Shown here: piece after piece, positions 1 to 9,615 of the stretch
Numbering within the stretch: the first letter of the stretch is position 1
How the letters are laid out: each line of letters starts with the position of its first letter
From: Kiritimatiellia bacterium
GTDB lineage: Bacteria > Verrucomicrobiota > Kiritimatiellia > RFP12 > UBA1067
Direction of reading: 5' to 3'
DNA: 51,512 nucleotides
NCBI GenBank assembly: GCA_016284515.1
Contig: JAEEOY010000275.1
Location: forward strand, 1-51,512
Notes under the pieces: model-generated
What the model was told of the DNA's origin: nothing
Databases searched by the model: none
Seen by the model: the letters and a program-made list of their open reading frames with translations, nothing else
Program-made: the position numbers and the translations under genes

Positions 1-3000
1 CTCAACAGCGGCAAAGTGTCCGTCTCGGTGCTCAAGGATTCCGCGTCCTATCCGGGCGATCCCTCCAACGAGGAGCTCTGGCAGCCACTCTCGTGCCTCC
101 AGGGCGACAAGAAGCCGGCGCGCGTCGCGGCGGAGCGCGGATGCTCGTTCTGGTACGGGGCGAAGGAACTGACGACGCGGGCGATCAGGATCACGGCCAA
201 GGTAGCGGATACCGATGCGGTCGACGACGCGGGAAACCGCCGTGGCTCCCTGTCCTCCATCTATGTGCTCAAGGACCAGCTCTTCAACATCTCGCCGTAT
301 GCGGTGCCGGATGCTACTGACAACGGACGCGACGCGAAGAACCTCGTCGACGGCGATATGGAGTCGTGGAACCGCTGGGGCACGAAGACGGGAAGCGAGG
401 CTAGCTGCATCCTCTCGTGGCCGATACCGGTGACGACCAGGTTCGTCGGACTCGGCCAGCCGTTCTTCACCAAGGCGCAGATTCTTGCGTGCACGGCAAA
501 GGAGGGGGTGCATCCGCGCGACGCGAAGGAGATGGACTGGAAGGTCGTCGCAGTAGTGGACGGAATGCGCTCCGGGTATCCCATGGCGTCGCGCGTCGCG
601 TGGATCGACCTCGGCAAGAGCGTCACGACGCGCGGAATCAAGGTGCGCCCGATCGCCGGTCCCGCCGTGGGAGACGCCTTTGACCGCAAGGAACACGGAC
701 ATGTCGAGCACTACATCCAGATGGGCAAGCTGTCGGGGCTTTCCGAGCTTGTCGTGCTTGCCGACCTCGCGACTTGCAAGGCGGTCCGCAAGGAAAGCGT
801 TGTGGACGAGACGAAGATCGGAGTTCCGGTGGACTTCGAGATGCCGTTCGACGGACTCGCCACGCTCGTCGTCGAAGACGAGTGGGGCAACCGCGTGAGG
901 AACCTCGTCTCGGCAGGCACTTTCAAGAAGGGACCGAACCGCGTGTGGTGGGACTGCTCCGACGACCTGACGCGCGACATAGACGCGGCGAACCATGGCC
1001 TCTACCACATACCCGAACGCCCCGTCGCTCCAGGCAAGTACGTCGTCAAGGGGCTTGCGCACCGTCCCCTCTCCGGCACCTACGAAATGAGCGCGTACTG
1101 CCCGGGCAATCCGCCCTGGTGCACGCCCGACCACACGGGCGCCTGGCTCGCCAACCACGAGCCGCCGCGCGCGGCGTGCCTGCTGCCCGCCGGACGCATC
1201 GGAGACAAGGAGCTCGTCGCGCTCGGCGCGAACATCACCGAGGGGCCCGACGGACTCATCACCGTCGGTCTTGACGGGGTGAAGACGGGTGGACGCCGCT
1301 GGATCGGCGGAACGTGGACCGCCGCGGGATTCCTCGCCTGCGACCTCGGCGAGAAGCGCGTCGCTAAGCACGACTACTATGTCGGCGGACTCGGCAAGAA
1401 CGGCGACATCTACGAGCTCCGCGTCACGGCGATCGTCGGCGGCGGAGAGGACAGGATCGCCGCGATTCCGCTCGGACCCGACCAGGGACGTGCGCACGGC
1501 GGAATCGCGGTTCGCGACGGACTCGTCGTCGCGTCTCTCTCGTGCCGCAACGAGCTCTGGTGGAAGAACCTGCACACGGGCGAAGACGGACGCATGAAGA
1601 TCGACTCGCCGCGCGGCATCGCGTTTGCGGCGGACGGGAAGCTCTATGCGATAAGCGGACGTCGCCTCGTGCGCGTGAATCTTGCTGAACAGACTTCCGA
1701 GACGGTTACGGCCGGTCTCGTCGAGCCTGCATCCATCACCATCGCGGGAGCGAAGGCGATCTTCGTTTCGGAGCAGGGCGATTCAAACCAGATCAAGGTC
1801 ATCAACGCAGAGAACGGAAGCATCGTGAAGGCCCTCGGCGTGGCGGGTCCGTGCCGTTCCGGAATCTACGACCCTAACCACATGAACCATCCGGCGGAGA
1901 TGGCCTGCGACTCGAAGGGCAGGCTCTGGGTGGCGGAACACGACTATCTGCCGAAGCGCATTTCGGTCTGGAACGTTCGGAGCGGCAAGCTCGAGCGCGC
2001 GTTCTACGGTCCGCCGAAGTACGGCGCCGGTGGCCGTCCCGATCCGAAGGACCCTACGCGCTTCTACTACACCGAGGCGGGCGGTACGCTCGAGTTCAAG
2101 CTCGACTACGCAACGGGCTCCACCGAGGTGACGCGCGTGCTGTTCCGTCCGGACACCGACCAGGCTGCGCTAGAGGCGTGCGGCTTCCCGCTTGGCGGCG
2201 AGTTCGCGTGCATGCCCGGAGAGGTCATATACGGTTCCAAGGGCGAGCGCCTGTACTCGAATTCCTACAATACCGATCCGGTCTCCGGCACGAGCTGCAC
2301 CATCCTCTGCCGCGAGGAGAACAACCGCTTCGTGCCGGCGGCATACGCGTACTACGAGCACGACAGGAAGCGCTTCCACCTCTGGAGCGACGCGAACTCC
2401 AACGGAAAGCGCGACGATGGCGAGACGTACGACGCCGACGCGATAACGACCGGGTATGTCTTCCAGCAGGACCTCTCGCTCACAATCTGCTTCTACCTCG
2501 AGAAGGAGAAGGAGCACGAGAAGGGCGACCATGCGCGCGCGCTCAGGCTAAAGCCCGTCGGGTTTGGTCCTAAGGGAAACCCGATCTACGACTTCGGCAA
2601 GGCGATTACCGTCTTCAAGGGCGCGACGTGGGGTCCGTCGACGGGCGGAAACCAGATGCTCGTCGACCGCTCCGGCAACGCGTTCACCTCGAACGGCGTG
2701 AGACCCGGTCCGACGTACTCCATCGCCGGGCGCACCGCGGCAGGAGGGACGTGGTCAGTCCCGAACATGTGGCCCGGCCTCCACGCGGGGCATTCCGCCC
2801 CTCGCGACGCAGTGAAGGGAAGGCTCGTGGCGGTGACGCGTCTGCTCGGCGACTTCGTGTATCCGAAGGGGACAAAGGAGTCCGTCGTCGCGATCAACGG
2901 AAACCACGGCGACATATACTTCCTCACGTCTGACGGATACTTCATCGACAACTTCTTCGAGGACATCGCCGTTGGGCGCCGCTGGAACTTCCCGACCGCG

Positions 3001-3930
3001 AAGCGCGGCATGGAGCTTGCCGGCGTAGCTCCGGGCGATGAGCATTTCTGGCCGACGTTCACCCAGTATGCGGACGGATCGCTCCACATCGTCGCGAACG
3101 ACGACTCGTGCACGCTTGTGAACCTCCGCGGACTCGAGACGCTCACCAGGTTCTCGGCGGGGACCGTCAACGTCACGCCGAAGACGCTCGCCGAAGTGGC
3201 GAGGGCGCGCGAAAGGATCGAAGCCGCGCGCAGGGCGAAGGCCGGCACGGGGAGGCTTCCGCTTCGCCTCCTGACCTCCGCGCCGACGCTTGACGGAGAC
3301 ATCGGCGAGTGGCCGGAGGACACCTTTGCCGTAATCGACTCGCGTGGGACGGCGGCCTACTTCGACTCGAGCTCCAAGCCGTACGACATCCGCGGCGCAC
3401 TTGCCGCGACGAAGACCCACCTGTATGCCGCGTGGAAGGCGCAGGGCGCGGGGAATCTCGCCGAGAACGCAGGCGGGACGGACGAGCTTCTCTTCAAGAC
3501 CGGCGGCGGACTCGACATAATGCTCGACGTCCACGGCGGAATACGCCTGCTCACATCGCAGGTGAAGGGGAAGACCAAGTCAATGCTCTACGAGCGGACC
3601 GTCCCCGGCACGCCGGAGGAGAAGAAGGTCGCGTTTACGAGTCCGGTGGGGAACGTCAAGTTCGACCGCGTCACCGACGTGTCGGACAAGGTGAAGCTCG
3701 TCCGCGGCGCGAACGGCGACTACGAGCTCGAGGTTCCGCTTTCCGTGATTGGCTTCGCGCCTGCCGCGGGAACGACGGTGAAGGGCGACATCGGAGTGCT
3801 GCGCGGAAGCGGCGGCGAGACGATTGCGCGCCTATACTGGTCCAACAAGGCGACGGGAATCGTCTCCGACGTGCCGAGCGAGGCGGAACTCAAGCCCCAG
3901 AACTGGGGAATACTCGAAATCAAGCAATGA
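1..3930 (+). CDS. Large exported-type propeller protein with FlgD-like and CBM9-like domains (5' partial)
   Basis: The reading frame is open to the first base, so the true start and any signal peptide lie outside the window; the GTG at 16 is only the first possible start visible. The N-terminal third resembles a discoidin-like module. A FlgD-type Ig-like segment follows near residues 270-350 (visible piece WGNRVRNLVSAGTFKKG, then VAPGKYVVKG). The middle has repeated short segments like a beta-propeller. The last 220 residues begin TLDGDIGEWPED, typical of CBM9-like/DOMON carbohydrate-binding domains. The same architecture recurs at 20430-24425 and partly at 16672-20412. The next gene starts 23 bases downstream, so the two are probably co-transcribed. 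I infer a secreted glycan-binding role; no catalytic motif is seen. Confidence 0.8.
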   Translation, partial: LNSGKVSVSVLKDSASYPGDPSNEELWQPLSCLQGDKKPARVAAERGCSFWYGAKELTTRAIRITAKVADTDAVDDAGNRRGSLSSIYVLKDQLFNISPYAVPDATDNGRDAKNLVDGDMESWNRWGTKTGSEASCILSWPIPVTTRFVGLGQPFFTKAQILACTAKEGVHPRDAKEMDWKVVAVVDGMRSGYPMASRVAWIDLGKSVTTRGIKVRPIAGPAVGDAFDRKEHGHVEHYIQMGKLSGLSELVVLADLATCKAVRKESVVDETKIGVPVDFEMPFDGLATLVVEDEWGNRVRNLVSAGTFKKGPNRVWWDCSDDLTRDIDAANHGLYHIPERPVAPGKYVVKGLAHRPLSGTYEMSAYCPGNPPWCTPDHTGAWLANHEPPRAACLLPAGRIGDKELVALGANITEGPDGLITVGLDGVKTGGRRWIGGTWTAAGFLACDLGEKRVAKHDYYVGGLGKNGDIYELRVTAIVGGGEDRIAAIPLGPDQGRAHGGIAVRDGLVVASLSCRNELWWKNLHTGEDGRMKIDSPRGIAFAADGKLYAISGRRLVRVNLAEQTSETVTAGLVEPASITIAGAKAIFVSEQGDSNQIKVINAENGSIVKALGVAGPCRSGIYDPNHMNHPAEMACDSKGRLWVAEHDYLPKRISVWNVRSGKLERAFYGPPKYGAGGRPDPKDPTRFYYTEAGGTLEFKLDYATGSTEVTRVLFRPDTDQAALEACGFPLGGEFACMPGEVIYGSKGERLYSNSYNTDPVSGTSCTILCREENNRFVPAAYAYYEHDRKRFHLWSDANSNGKRDDGETYDADAITTGYVFQQDLSLTICFYLEKEKEHEKGDHARALRLKPVGFGPKGNPIYDFGKAITVFKGATWGPSTGGNQMLVDRSGNAFTSNGVRPGPTYSIAGRTAAGGTWSVPNMWPGLHAGHSAPRDAVKGRLVAVTRLLGDFVYPKGTKESVVAINGNHGDIYFLTSDGYFIDNFFEDIAVGRRWNFPTAKRGMELAGVAPGDEHFWPTFTQYADGSLHIVANDDSCTLVNLRGLETLTRFSAGTVNVTPKTLAEVARARERIEAARRAKAGTGRLPLRLLTSAPTLDGDIGEWPEDTFAVIDSRGTAAYFDSSSKPYDIRGALAATKTHLYAAWKAQGAGNLAENAGGTDELLFKTGGGLDIMLDVHGGIRLLTSQVKGKTKSMLYERTVPGTPEEKKVAFTSPVGNVKFDRVTDVSDKVKLVRGANGDYELEVPLSVIGFAPAAGTTVKGDIGVLRGSGGETIARLYWSNKATGIVSDVPSEAELKPQNWGILEIKQ

Positions 3931-3953
3931 TTTAATCAAAAGGGGAAAACAAA

Positions 3954-6900
3954 ATGAAAACAACATGCAAACTGCGTACGCTCCTCGCGGGCTGCGCGAT
4001 CTTCGCGACATCATTCGCCGGCGCGGCCGTCGTATACGATGCAGGGCAATGGGATCCTAATTCGCTCTCGCTGCTTTCTCAGGGCGACAACGCGCTCTAT
4101 GGAAGTTCCGTTGGATACACGGCAGGCGAGTTTGAGAACGGCAAGAACGGAGCGATCCTCAACGGCAATACATATTATGAAGGTCAGCAGGACGCGTCGT
4201 ACTTGACAGACGGCCAGGTCCCGGATATGCCTGGGTCCGATTACAATGTGCCAGGTCGTCGCCTCATCGAGAACTTCGCCGTCTACAACTTCACCATTGC
4301 AGATTCGACGGACATCAAGAGCTTCAAGTTCTACACGCAGTGGGACAACGGCGGGTTCCGCAATGACGTTTCGGTGGACAAGATCGAGACGTCCCCCGAC
4401 GGCGAACATTGGATAGTCGTCCCTGGGTCGAAGTTCGACTACAGCCAGACGCAGGACCGCAACACCGTCGGCGAATACGTCGGCAACTCCGCGAAGCGCC
4501 GCTACGTCAAGATGTACGACGATGGCGGCGCGGCGCTTGCGGTCGACGCGAAGTATGTGCGAATAACATTCGGAATACAGAACGTCGGCTATGGCGCCTA
4601 CTGGGAAATCGAGGCCGAGAAGGGTGGAACCGTCATCGAAGGCGTTTCCGCTGAAGCCGTCCCCGCCGTTGGCTCGGCGACGGTTTCCGGAATGATAACG
4701 TCGAGGGCTCAAGGAACGGCGGCGATCAGGTTCGGACGCAATCCGGCAAATTTGCACAGGACTGTTGACCTCGAGCTTGTTGGCACGGGCATTACGAAGA
4801 CTTTTTCCCGGGACCTTTCTGACCTCATGTCTGATGCCGAGTACACCTACGCCGTCGAGTATTCCGTCGGCGGCGAGGTCGCGCTTGCTGTGACCAATAC
4901 CTTCAAGACCTCATACGAGAAGGGCGTGGAGCTCCCCGGGCTCTGGCAGGCGAGGCTAGTCAACAACCTCAACACGACCGACGGGCTTTCTGCCTCCGAA
5001 ATCGGCGTCGCCCGTGCGTTTGGTCCGATCATGGGCTTTGAAAAGGTCACCAGCTATGATCAGCTCATCCACAACGATGTCGACGGAAAGTACTACGCGT
5101 GGGACAACTACAAGACCTACCTCTACCAGGGCTTCATCAGTATGGAGGCGGGTGTGACGTACACGTTCTGGACATGTCAGGACGATGACGGCAGGATCGC
5201 GATAGACGGGCTCGAGGTCGAACGTTCAAGCGGCTGTGGAAGCGCCTCGGGAGACTTTACTCCGACGACAACGGGCTGGCACGCAATCGACATCCGCGTC
5301 GGAAACGGCGGAGGCCATGCAGGAAACAACGACGGCTGGCTGGGCGTCGGCTATCATATTCCCGGCGGAGACTGGCGGCAGGTCCGTGACTCCGGCGATG
5401 GATCTTTCCTCTGCTGCACGCAGGACGGGAAAATACCCGGTACTTTCAAGGTTGTTTCCACGCTGAACGACAACGGTAGCGTCACCGTCATTCTCGACGG
5501 CCAGTTTGAGTCCGCAGCCTCCGTGCGCGCATGGTGCGGCGAGACGCGCGGCGGCATAGACCCTGCATCATGGGGTTCCGTCAGCACATCGGTCGGAACA
5601 TTTCCGGCTGGTGTCGACCGCAAGACCTTCACGTTCACGATTCCTCAGGGAACGAAGTATGTCCGCTTCGCCGCCTACGGCGAAGGGGACAAGCTGTTGA
5701 GCCTTGCCCAGTCCGTTCCCGTGGTGGACATCGCGGAGCCTTCTTCCGCGCCGAGCCTTGACTGCGTCTCCGTTTCTGACATCGACGAGTCCTCTGCAAA
5801 GTTCACCTTCGCGGTGATGGATGCAGGCGACAATGCGGAATGGACGGCAAAGGTATTCTACGGCTACTCGGCGTCCGACCTCGAATACGAAGAGTCCATC
5901 GCCTCTGGAAGCGGCGCCGCATTCTTCTCCGGCGGTCTCTCTGGGCTCCTTCCTGGCACGAAGTATTTCGCCAAGCTCGTCGTAGACAACGGGGCTGCCG
6001 CAACAGAGACGAAGGTGATGACATTCACGACCGAGACCTTCTCCGAGCCCGAGGCAGGCGCGCGCGCGATCTCGCTCGGAACGGCATCTGTTTCGGCCGC
6101 TGGCGTCTCCGGAGCGCTCGAACTGGCCGTCGCCGGAGCGGCCTCCGACATATACATGGTCTATGGCCCTGCGTTCGGAGGCGACGACGTCTCCGGCTGG
6201 GCGTCCAGCGTGAAGCTCGGCAGCGCTCCCGCCGCGGCGACCTCGTTCGATCTGTCGGCGGCGCTCCCGGCCGACTCGATCGGCGATACGGTCAAGTACG
6301 TGTGCTTCTGCGCAGTCACCGGCGAAGGAACCAGCTGGACGGCTCCGATAGCGCTTGGCAACGGAGACCTCCCCGTGTTCGCCGGCGTTACGGAAATCGG
6401 ATCGCTCTCGCTCGGGGACACGATATCGGTCAGCTCGTCCCTCGCATACGCGGACGGCTCCTGTTCCGTTTCCGTCGAGGTCAGCCGCACGGGCGACTTC
6501 ACCGATGCGGTCTCCTATCCCTGCGGGACGATTGCCGCTGGCGGAAAGGTCGAGAAGACCCTTCACGCCACAGACAAAACGTCGCCCGAGTACATCGTTC
6601 CGGGCGAGACGGTGTACATCCGCCTGCGCGCGGAGGACGCTGACGGCGATGTAGGCTATTCCGGCGTCGAGGAGGTGCGTCCCTACGGCGCGCCCGTCAT
6701 CGGGGCCATCACGCACTCCTGGAGCCTCTGGGACCTCTCGGTTGCATGTTCTCTCGCCGAGTACGGGGCGAACAGCGGCGACGGATGTACAGCCGAGCTC
6801 TGGATCGCGAAGAAGGGCGGCACGCTTGAGAAGGTAGCGGAGAAGGAGCTCGTCGAAGGCGATGATTTCACGTTTGCGTACGAAGTCCCGGAGTTCGGCG

Positions 6901-8030
6901 AGTACGTCTATCTGGTCCACGTCAAGAGCGAGTGCTCCACCGAGGCATTCGACACCGTGTCCGAGCAGTATGCAGTGAACGTCGTGGACAACAGCAGGTA
7001 CTACTGGAAGGCCGACGTCGCAGAAGGCAACTGGGGCGATCCAGACAATTGGGAGTGCGACAAGACAAGCTCCTCCGGGAAGAAGACGTTCCCCAATTCA
7101 CCGTACTGCGAGGCGAGGTTCGACAATCGCGGCACTGGGCCTACGACGGTTGTCCTCGATGGAAAGTACGAAATCTACCAGCTCAAGCTCGCGGGCGTAG
7201 AGAACGTCAAACTGACGCTTGCCGGCAAGGGGGTGCCCGGCACGGACCATGAACTCCATGTCACGGACGGAGACTACGGGCTTCGCTTCCCGGTTGGAGC
7301 GGACTTCACCATGTCGAATGCATATGTCAGGAGCGACGGCAAGCTGCTGCCCAACAAGAATTCCAAGACTCGCATCCTCTATGGCTCGACGCTGGACCTC
7401 AACACTGAATTCTGGTGGCGCGAGGCGGATGCGTCCTATGACGCCGACCTCGAGATACGCGGCAGGTCGACGCTCTACCTGCGCAACTACTCGCTGCGCT
7501 GCCAGGGTGGAAACGGCACCGTGGTCCTCGACGACTCCACGATCTACTGCGGTGACGGCACCAATCCCCACGGCGTGCAGATCGAGTACGTTAAGCAGGG
7601 CACCGACGGCATCCAGTTCATTGTCATGGGCGAGCAGCCCCAGTTCCTCGTGAACTATGTTCGTCTCGACCACACCAACTGCGGAGGCTTCACGTTCATC
7701 ATCCCGGAAGGCGGCTTCAAGGCGCCTGTCTTCTCGCAGTATCCGCGTACACAGGGATCGGCGTTCAATCCGTACATGGAGGACAACGCCTGCATCCCGT
7801 TTGCGGTAAGCCAGGATTCCCCGGGCCTGAAGGCCAAGATGAAATGCAAGCTCATCGACTGGCCTGGAAAGGTCTCGGCCAACATGCTCGACCTGTCGCT
7901 TCCGGAGAAGTACGAGACGCGCGCATCGTTCCGCTGGACCTACGGCGACAACGATGCTGCGACGGGCGAGGTCCCGACCGGACTCTGGCTCGACTGCAAG
8001 GGCGGCGGCACGGTAGTCAAGATCCGCTGA
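3954..8030 (+). CDS. Secreted multidomain protein: discoidin-like, PA14-like, Fn3-like, beta-helix-like
   Basis: A 1358-residue protein starting with a clear signal peptide (MKTTCKLRTLLAGCAIFA, cleavage after AGA near residue 23). Residues about 50-210 look discoidin-like. Residues about 320-480 look PA14-like, with the pieces YTFWTCQDDDGRIAIDG and TGWHAIDIRVGNGGG. Several Ig/Fn3-like units follow to about residue 1000. The last 340 residues start YYWKADVAEGNWGDPDNW and read like the beta-strand-rich parallel helix seen in large surface proteins of PVC bacteria. AAAGGGG lies just before the ATG, and the gene follows the preceding one by 23 bases. No enzyme motif was recognised. Surface or secreted carbohydrate-related function is inference from domains and neighbours. 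Confidence 0.8.
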   Translation: MKTTCKLRTLLAGCAIFATSFAGAAVVYDAGQWDPNSLSLLSQGDNALYGSSVGYTAGEFENGKNGAILNGNTYYEGQQDASYLTDGQVPDMPGSDYNVPGRRLIENFAVYNFTIADSTDIKSFKFYTQWDNGGFRNDVSVDKIETSPDGEHWIVVPGSKFDYSQTQDRNTVGEYVGNSAKRRYVKMYDDGGAALAVDAKYVRITFGIQNVGYGAYWEIEAEKGGTVIEGVSAEAVPAVGSATVSGMITSRAQGTAAIRFGRNPANLHRTVDLELVGTGITKTFSRDLSDLMSDAEYTYAVEYSVGGEVALAVTNTFKTSYEKGVELPGLWQARLVNNLNTTDGLSASEIGVARAFGPIMGFEKVTSYDQLIHNDVDGKYYAWDNYKTYLYQGFISMEAGVTYTFWTCQDDDGRIAIDGLEVERSSGCGSASGDFTPTTTGWHAIDIRVGNGGGHAGNNDGWLGVGYHIPGGDWRQVRDSGDGSFLCCTQDGKIPGTFKVVSTLNDNGSVTVILDGQFESAASVRAWCGETRGGIDPASWGSVSTSVGTFPAGVDRKTFTFTIPQGTKYVRFAAYGEGDKLLSLAQSVPVVDIAEPSSAPSLDCVSVSDIDESSAKFTFAVMDAGDNAEWTAKVFYGYSASDLEYEESIASGSGAAFFSGGLSGLLPGTKYFAKLVVDNGAAATETKVMTFTTETFSEPEAGARAISLGTASVSAAGVSGALELAVAGAASDIYMVYGPAFGGDDVSGWASSVKLGSAPAAATSFDLSAALPADSIGDTVKYVCFCAVTGEGTSWTAPIALGNGDLPVFAGVTEIGSLSLGDTISVSSSLAYADGSCSVSVEVSRTGDFTDAVSYPCGTIAAGGKVEKTLHATDKTSPEYIVPGETVYIRLRAEDADGDVGYSGVEEVRPYGAPVIGAITHSWSLWDLSVACSLAEYGANSGDGCTAELWIAKKGGTLEKVAEKELVEGDDFTFAYEVPEFGEYVYLVHVKSECSTEAFDTVSEQYAVNVVDNSRYYWKADVAEGNWGDPDNWECDKTSSSGKKTFPNSPYCEARFDNRGTGPTTVVLDGKYEIYQLKLAGVENVKLTLAGKGVPGTDHELHVTDGDYGLRFPVGADFTMSNAYVRSDGKLLPNKNSKTRILYGSTLDLNTEFWWREADASYDADLEIRGRSTLYLRNYSLRCQGGNGTVVLDDSTIYCGDGTNPHGVQIEYVKQGTDGIQFIVMGEQPQFLVNYVRLDHTNCGGFTFIIPEGGFKAPVFSQYPRTQGSAFNPYMEDNACIPFAVSQDSPGLKAKMKCKLIDWPGKVSANMLDLSLPEKYETRASFRWTYGDNDAATGEVPTGLWLDCKGGGTVVKIR

Positions 8031-8040
8031 CGCATCAGAC

Positions 8041-8126
8041 ACCTCGCGAGGTACATGCCGTGTACCTCCCGAGGTACCACATGCCCACCTCGCGAGGTAC
8101 CATATGCCCACCTCGCGAGGTGCCTT
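8041..8126. repeat. 23-bp palindromic tandem repeat, array 1 (4 units)
   Basis: Four units start at 8041, 8064, 8087 and 8110, exactly 23 bases apart. Each has a 12-base palindromic core (ACCTCGCGAGGT, one variant ACCTCCCGAGGT) followed by 11 bases close to ACCACATGCCC. The array begins 11 bases after a stop codon and ends upstream of the tRNA promoter. The same unit occurs in six copies at 33070-33207. Confidence 0.92.
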
Positions 8127-8179
8127 TGTTATTCCAGGCGGTTGAATTCACGAATTTTCAAAAATCTCACTTTACCCCC

Positions 8180-8208
8180 TTGCGCGCCGATTCAGGATAT
8201 GATATACT
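8180..8208 (+). promoter_or_regulatory. Promoter of tRNA-Ala
   Basis: A TTGCGC -35 box at 8180-8185 and a TATACT -10 box at 8203-8208 are separated by 17 bases. They sit 20 bases upstream of the tRNA. Spacing and orientation fit a sigma-70-type promoter. Confidence 0.65.
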
Positions 8209-8228
8209 ATCTTTCGTTTTCCACGGAT

Positions 8229-8304
8229 GGGGAAGTAGCTCAGTTGGTAGAGCATCACGTTCGCAACGTGGGGGTCGAGAGTTCGAATCTCTTCTTCTCC
8301 ACCA
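8229..8304 (+). tRNA. tRNA-Ala (anticodon CGC), CCA encoded
   Basis: A full cloverleaf can be drawn. The acceptor stem GGGGAAG/CTTCTCC contains the G3:U70 wobble pair, the alanine identity element. The D stem is GCTC/GAGC. The anticodon stem TCACG/CGTGG encloses the loop TTCGCAA, giving anticodon CGC for codon GCG. The T arm is GAGAG-TTCGAAT-CTCTT, and a discriminator A and CCA are genomically encoded. GCG is a common alanine codon in this GC-rich DNA. Confidence 0.95.
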
Positions 8305-8346
8305 TCCCTTTTGAAGTTAAGCCTCCGAAAGGAAAGTTGTCCCGCA

Positions 8347-9108
8347 ATGCTGATGTTTCGTAACAAATTTCACCTTTGTGAGCTTTTCGGGATTCCGATC
8401 TATGTCGACATCTCGTTTGCGTTTCTTCTTCTGATCTTCGTCACTTCCGCTGGGTCTTTCCAGGAGGGCATGACGCAGGCCATCATTCTTGCTTTGTCCG
8501 TGATTGCGCATGAATTCGGCCACTCCTTGACCGCGAGGGCGTTTGGATATCAGACGCGGGACATCACGATTTCGCTCCTTGGCGGCTGTGCCTCGCTCAT
8601 TGCGCTGCCGCGCAAGGCATGGCAGGAGCTGTTGACCGCGGTTGCGGGTCCGCTCGTCTCCTTTGTTCTTTCGGGGATTGGGTTTGCGGCGTGCATGTTT
8701 CTTCCGATAGAGAACAAGTGGCTGTTCTTCTCACTGCTGTATCTTGCGTGGCTGAACCTTATGCTTGGCGGTTTCAATCTGCTGCCCGGCTTTCCGCTCG
8801 ACGGCGGGAGGATATTCCGCAGTGTTCTCAGGGCGTTCATGTCACGCCCGAAGGCTACGCTCGTCGCCATGTGGGTCGGACGCGTCTTTGCGATTCTGCT
8901 GGGGCTTTCCGGGCTGCAGGCGATGTTCTCCGGCGGCGGATGGGGCTTCGTGCGCATCCTTATCGCCTACATGATCTGGACCGAGGGGTATCGCGAGTAT
9001 CAGCTGGCGCTTATGGAGTCTAGCTGGGACTACAGCGACTACCGCGCGCGCGTTTCGCCTCCTCCGTACGGTGGCGACGGTGATGACGTCGACGTCACGC
9101 GGGACTGA
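8347..9108 (+). CDS. M50 family site-2-type membrane metalloprotease
   Basis: A 253-residue polytopic membrane protein. The zinc motif HEFGH is at about residues 55-59 in a hydrophobic segment, and the second conserved motif LLPGFPLDGGR supplies the third zinc ligand Asp near residue 152. Together these define the site-2 protease/SpoIVFB-type M50 family, which cleaves substrates inside the membrane. The order of the two motifs and four to six hydrophobic segments fit the small SpoIVFB-like group without a PDZ domain. I chose ATG 8347 because GAAAGGAAAG lies about ten bases upstream; an in-frame TTG at 8311 is possible but would begin directly behind the tRNA. The substrate is unknown; regulated intramembrane proteolysis is the family role. 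Confidence 0.9.
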   Translation: MLMFRNKFHLCELFGIPIYVDISFAFLLLIFVTSAGSFQEGMTQAIILALSVIAHEFGHSLTARAFGYQTRDITISLLGGCASLIALPRKAWQELLTAVAGPLVSFVLSGIGFAACMFLPIENKWLFFSLLYLAWLNLMLGGFNLLPGFPLDGGRIFRSVLRAFMSRPKATLVAMWVGRVFAILLGLSGLQAMFSGGGWGFVRILIAYMIWTEGYREYQLALMESSWDYSDYRARVSPPPYGGDGDDVDVTRD

Positions 9109-9200
9109 TCGCGCCTCGTTACCACCAAGGAGATGCGGCGTCTCGCCGCGTCGGCGCGACATCACCCGAATGGGTTATACCACTGCGAAGAAAAATTTGG

Positions 9201-9362
9201 TACAATATTCAGCAGATAGGGGATAGAAGGCAGAAGAAAAGCGCCTGAAACCCCTGTGTCAGAAGGACAAGCCCGCGCGGCCAAGCAGCCAACGGCGTGC
9301 CGATCGAAGCGAGGCGAGGTTCTTCAACTAGTCAGCTCCCCTCCGGCTGACCGGCGTTTTTT
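9201..9362 (+). ncRNA. Candidate small structured RNA with own promoter and terminator
   Basis: TACAAT at 9201-9206 is an extended -10 (TGGTACAAT) and would start a transcript near 9213. The first 45 bases can fold as GGGG/CCCC plus GGC/GCC. Further inside, GAAG can pair with CTTC and TCAG with CTGA over a distance. The run CCGG-CTGA-CCGG followed by six T at 9357-9362 resembles a short intrinsic terminator. No convincing open reading frame or ribosome site is seen. I could not match it to SRP RNA, tmRNA, RNase P RNA or a known riboswitch by eye. Confidence 0.35.
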
Positions 9363-9388
9363 AAGCCGGCCGGCCGGTTTTATTTTCT

Positions 9389-9476
9389 GGTCCGTCGCGG
9401 AGCGACGGACCCCCTTTAGGCGAGAGTTGTGGACGAGAAAGTGGCCCATTAGGGGAGCCGTCGCTCCGCGACGGCT
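9389..9476. repeat. Pair of inverted REP-like hairpins
   Basis: GGTCCGTCGC-GGA-GCGACGGACC at 9389-9411 and AGCCGTCGC-TCC-GCGACGGCT at 9456-9476 are perfect hairpins with three-base loops. Their cores are reverse complements of each other, so the pair forms a larger inverted repeat around 44 bases. The element lies in the 507-base gap between the M50 gene and uxaB; the rest of that gap holds only the candidate RNA. Confidence 0.75.
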
Positions 9477-9615
9477 TGTGCACTGGACCATATGATTGAA
9501 TAGTGCTATTTATTGATTAGTCTTTGTTATATCCTATCAGGGGTGCGAGGTGGTAGAATATTCGCGTAACTTATATGCGGAAGACCGCTTGATTTCAACA
9601 CAAAGGAAAGAAACA

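Noticed and set aside
9213-9362. SRP (4.5S) RNA
   Set aside because: AAGCAGCCAA looks like part of the SRP loop, but the GGAA tetraloop and matching 5' strand are not at the right distance.
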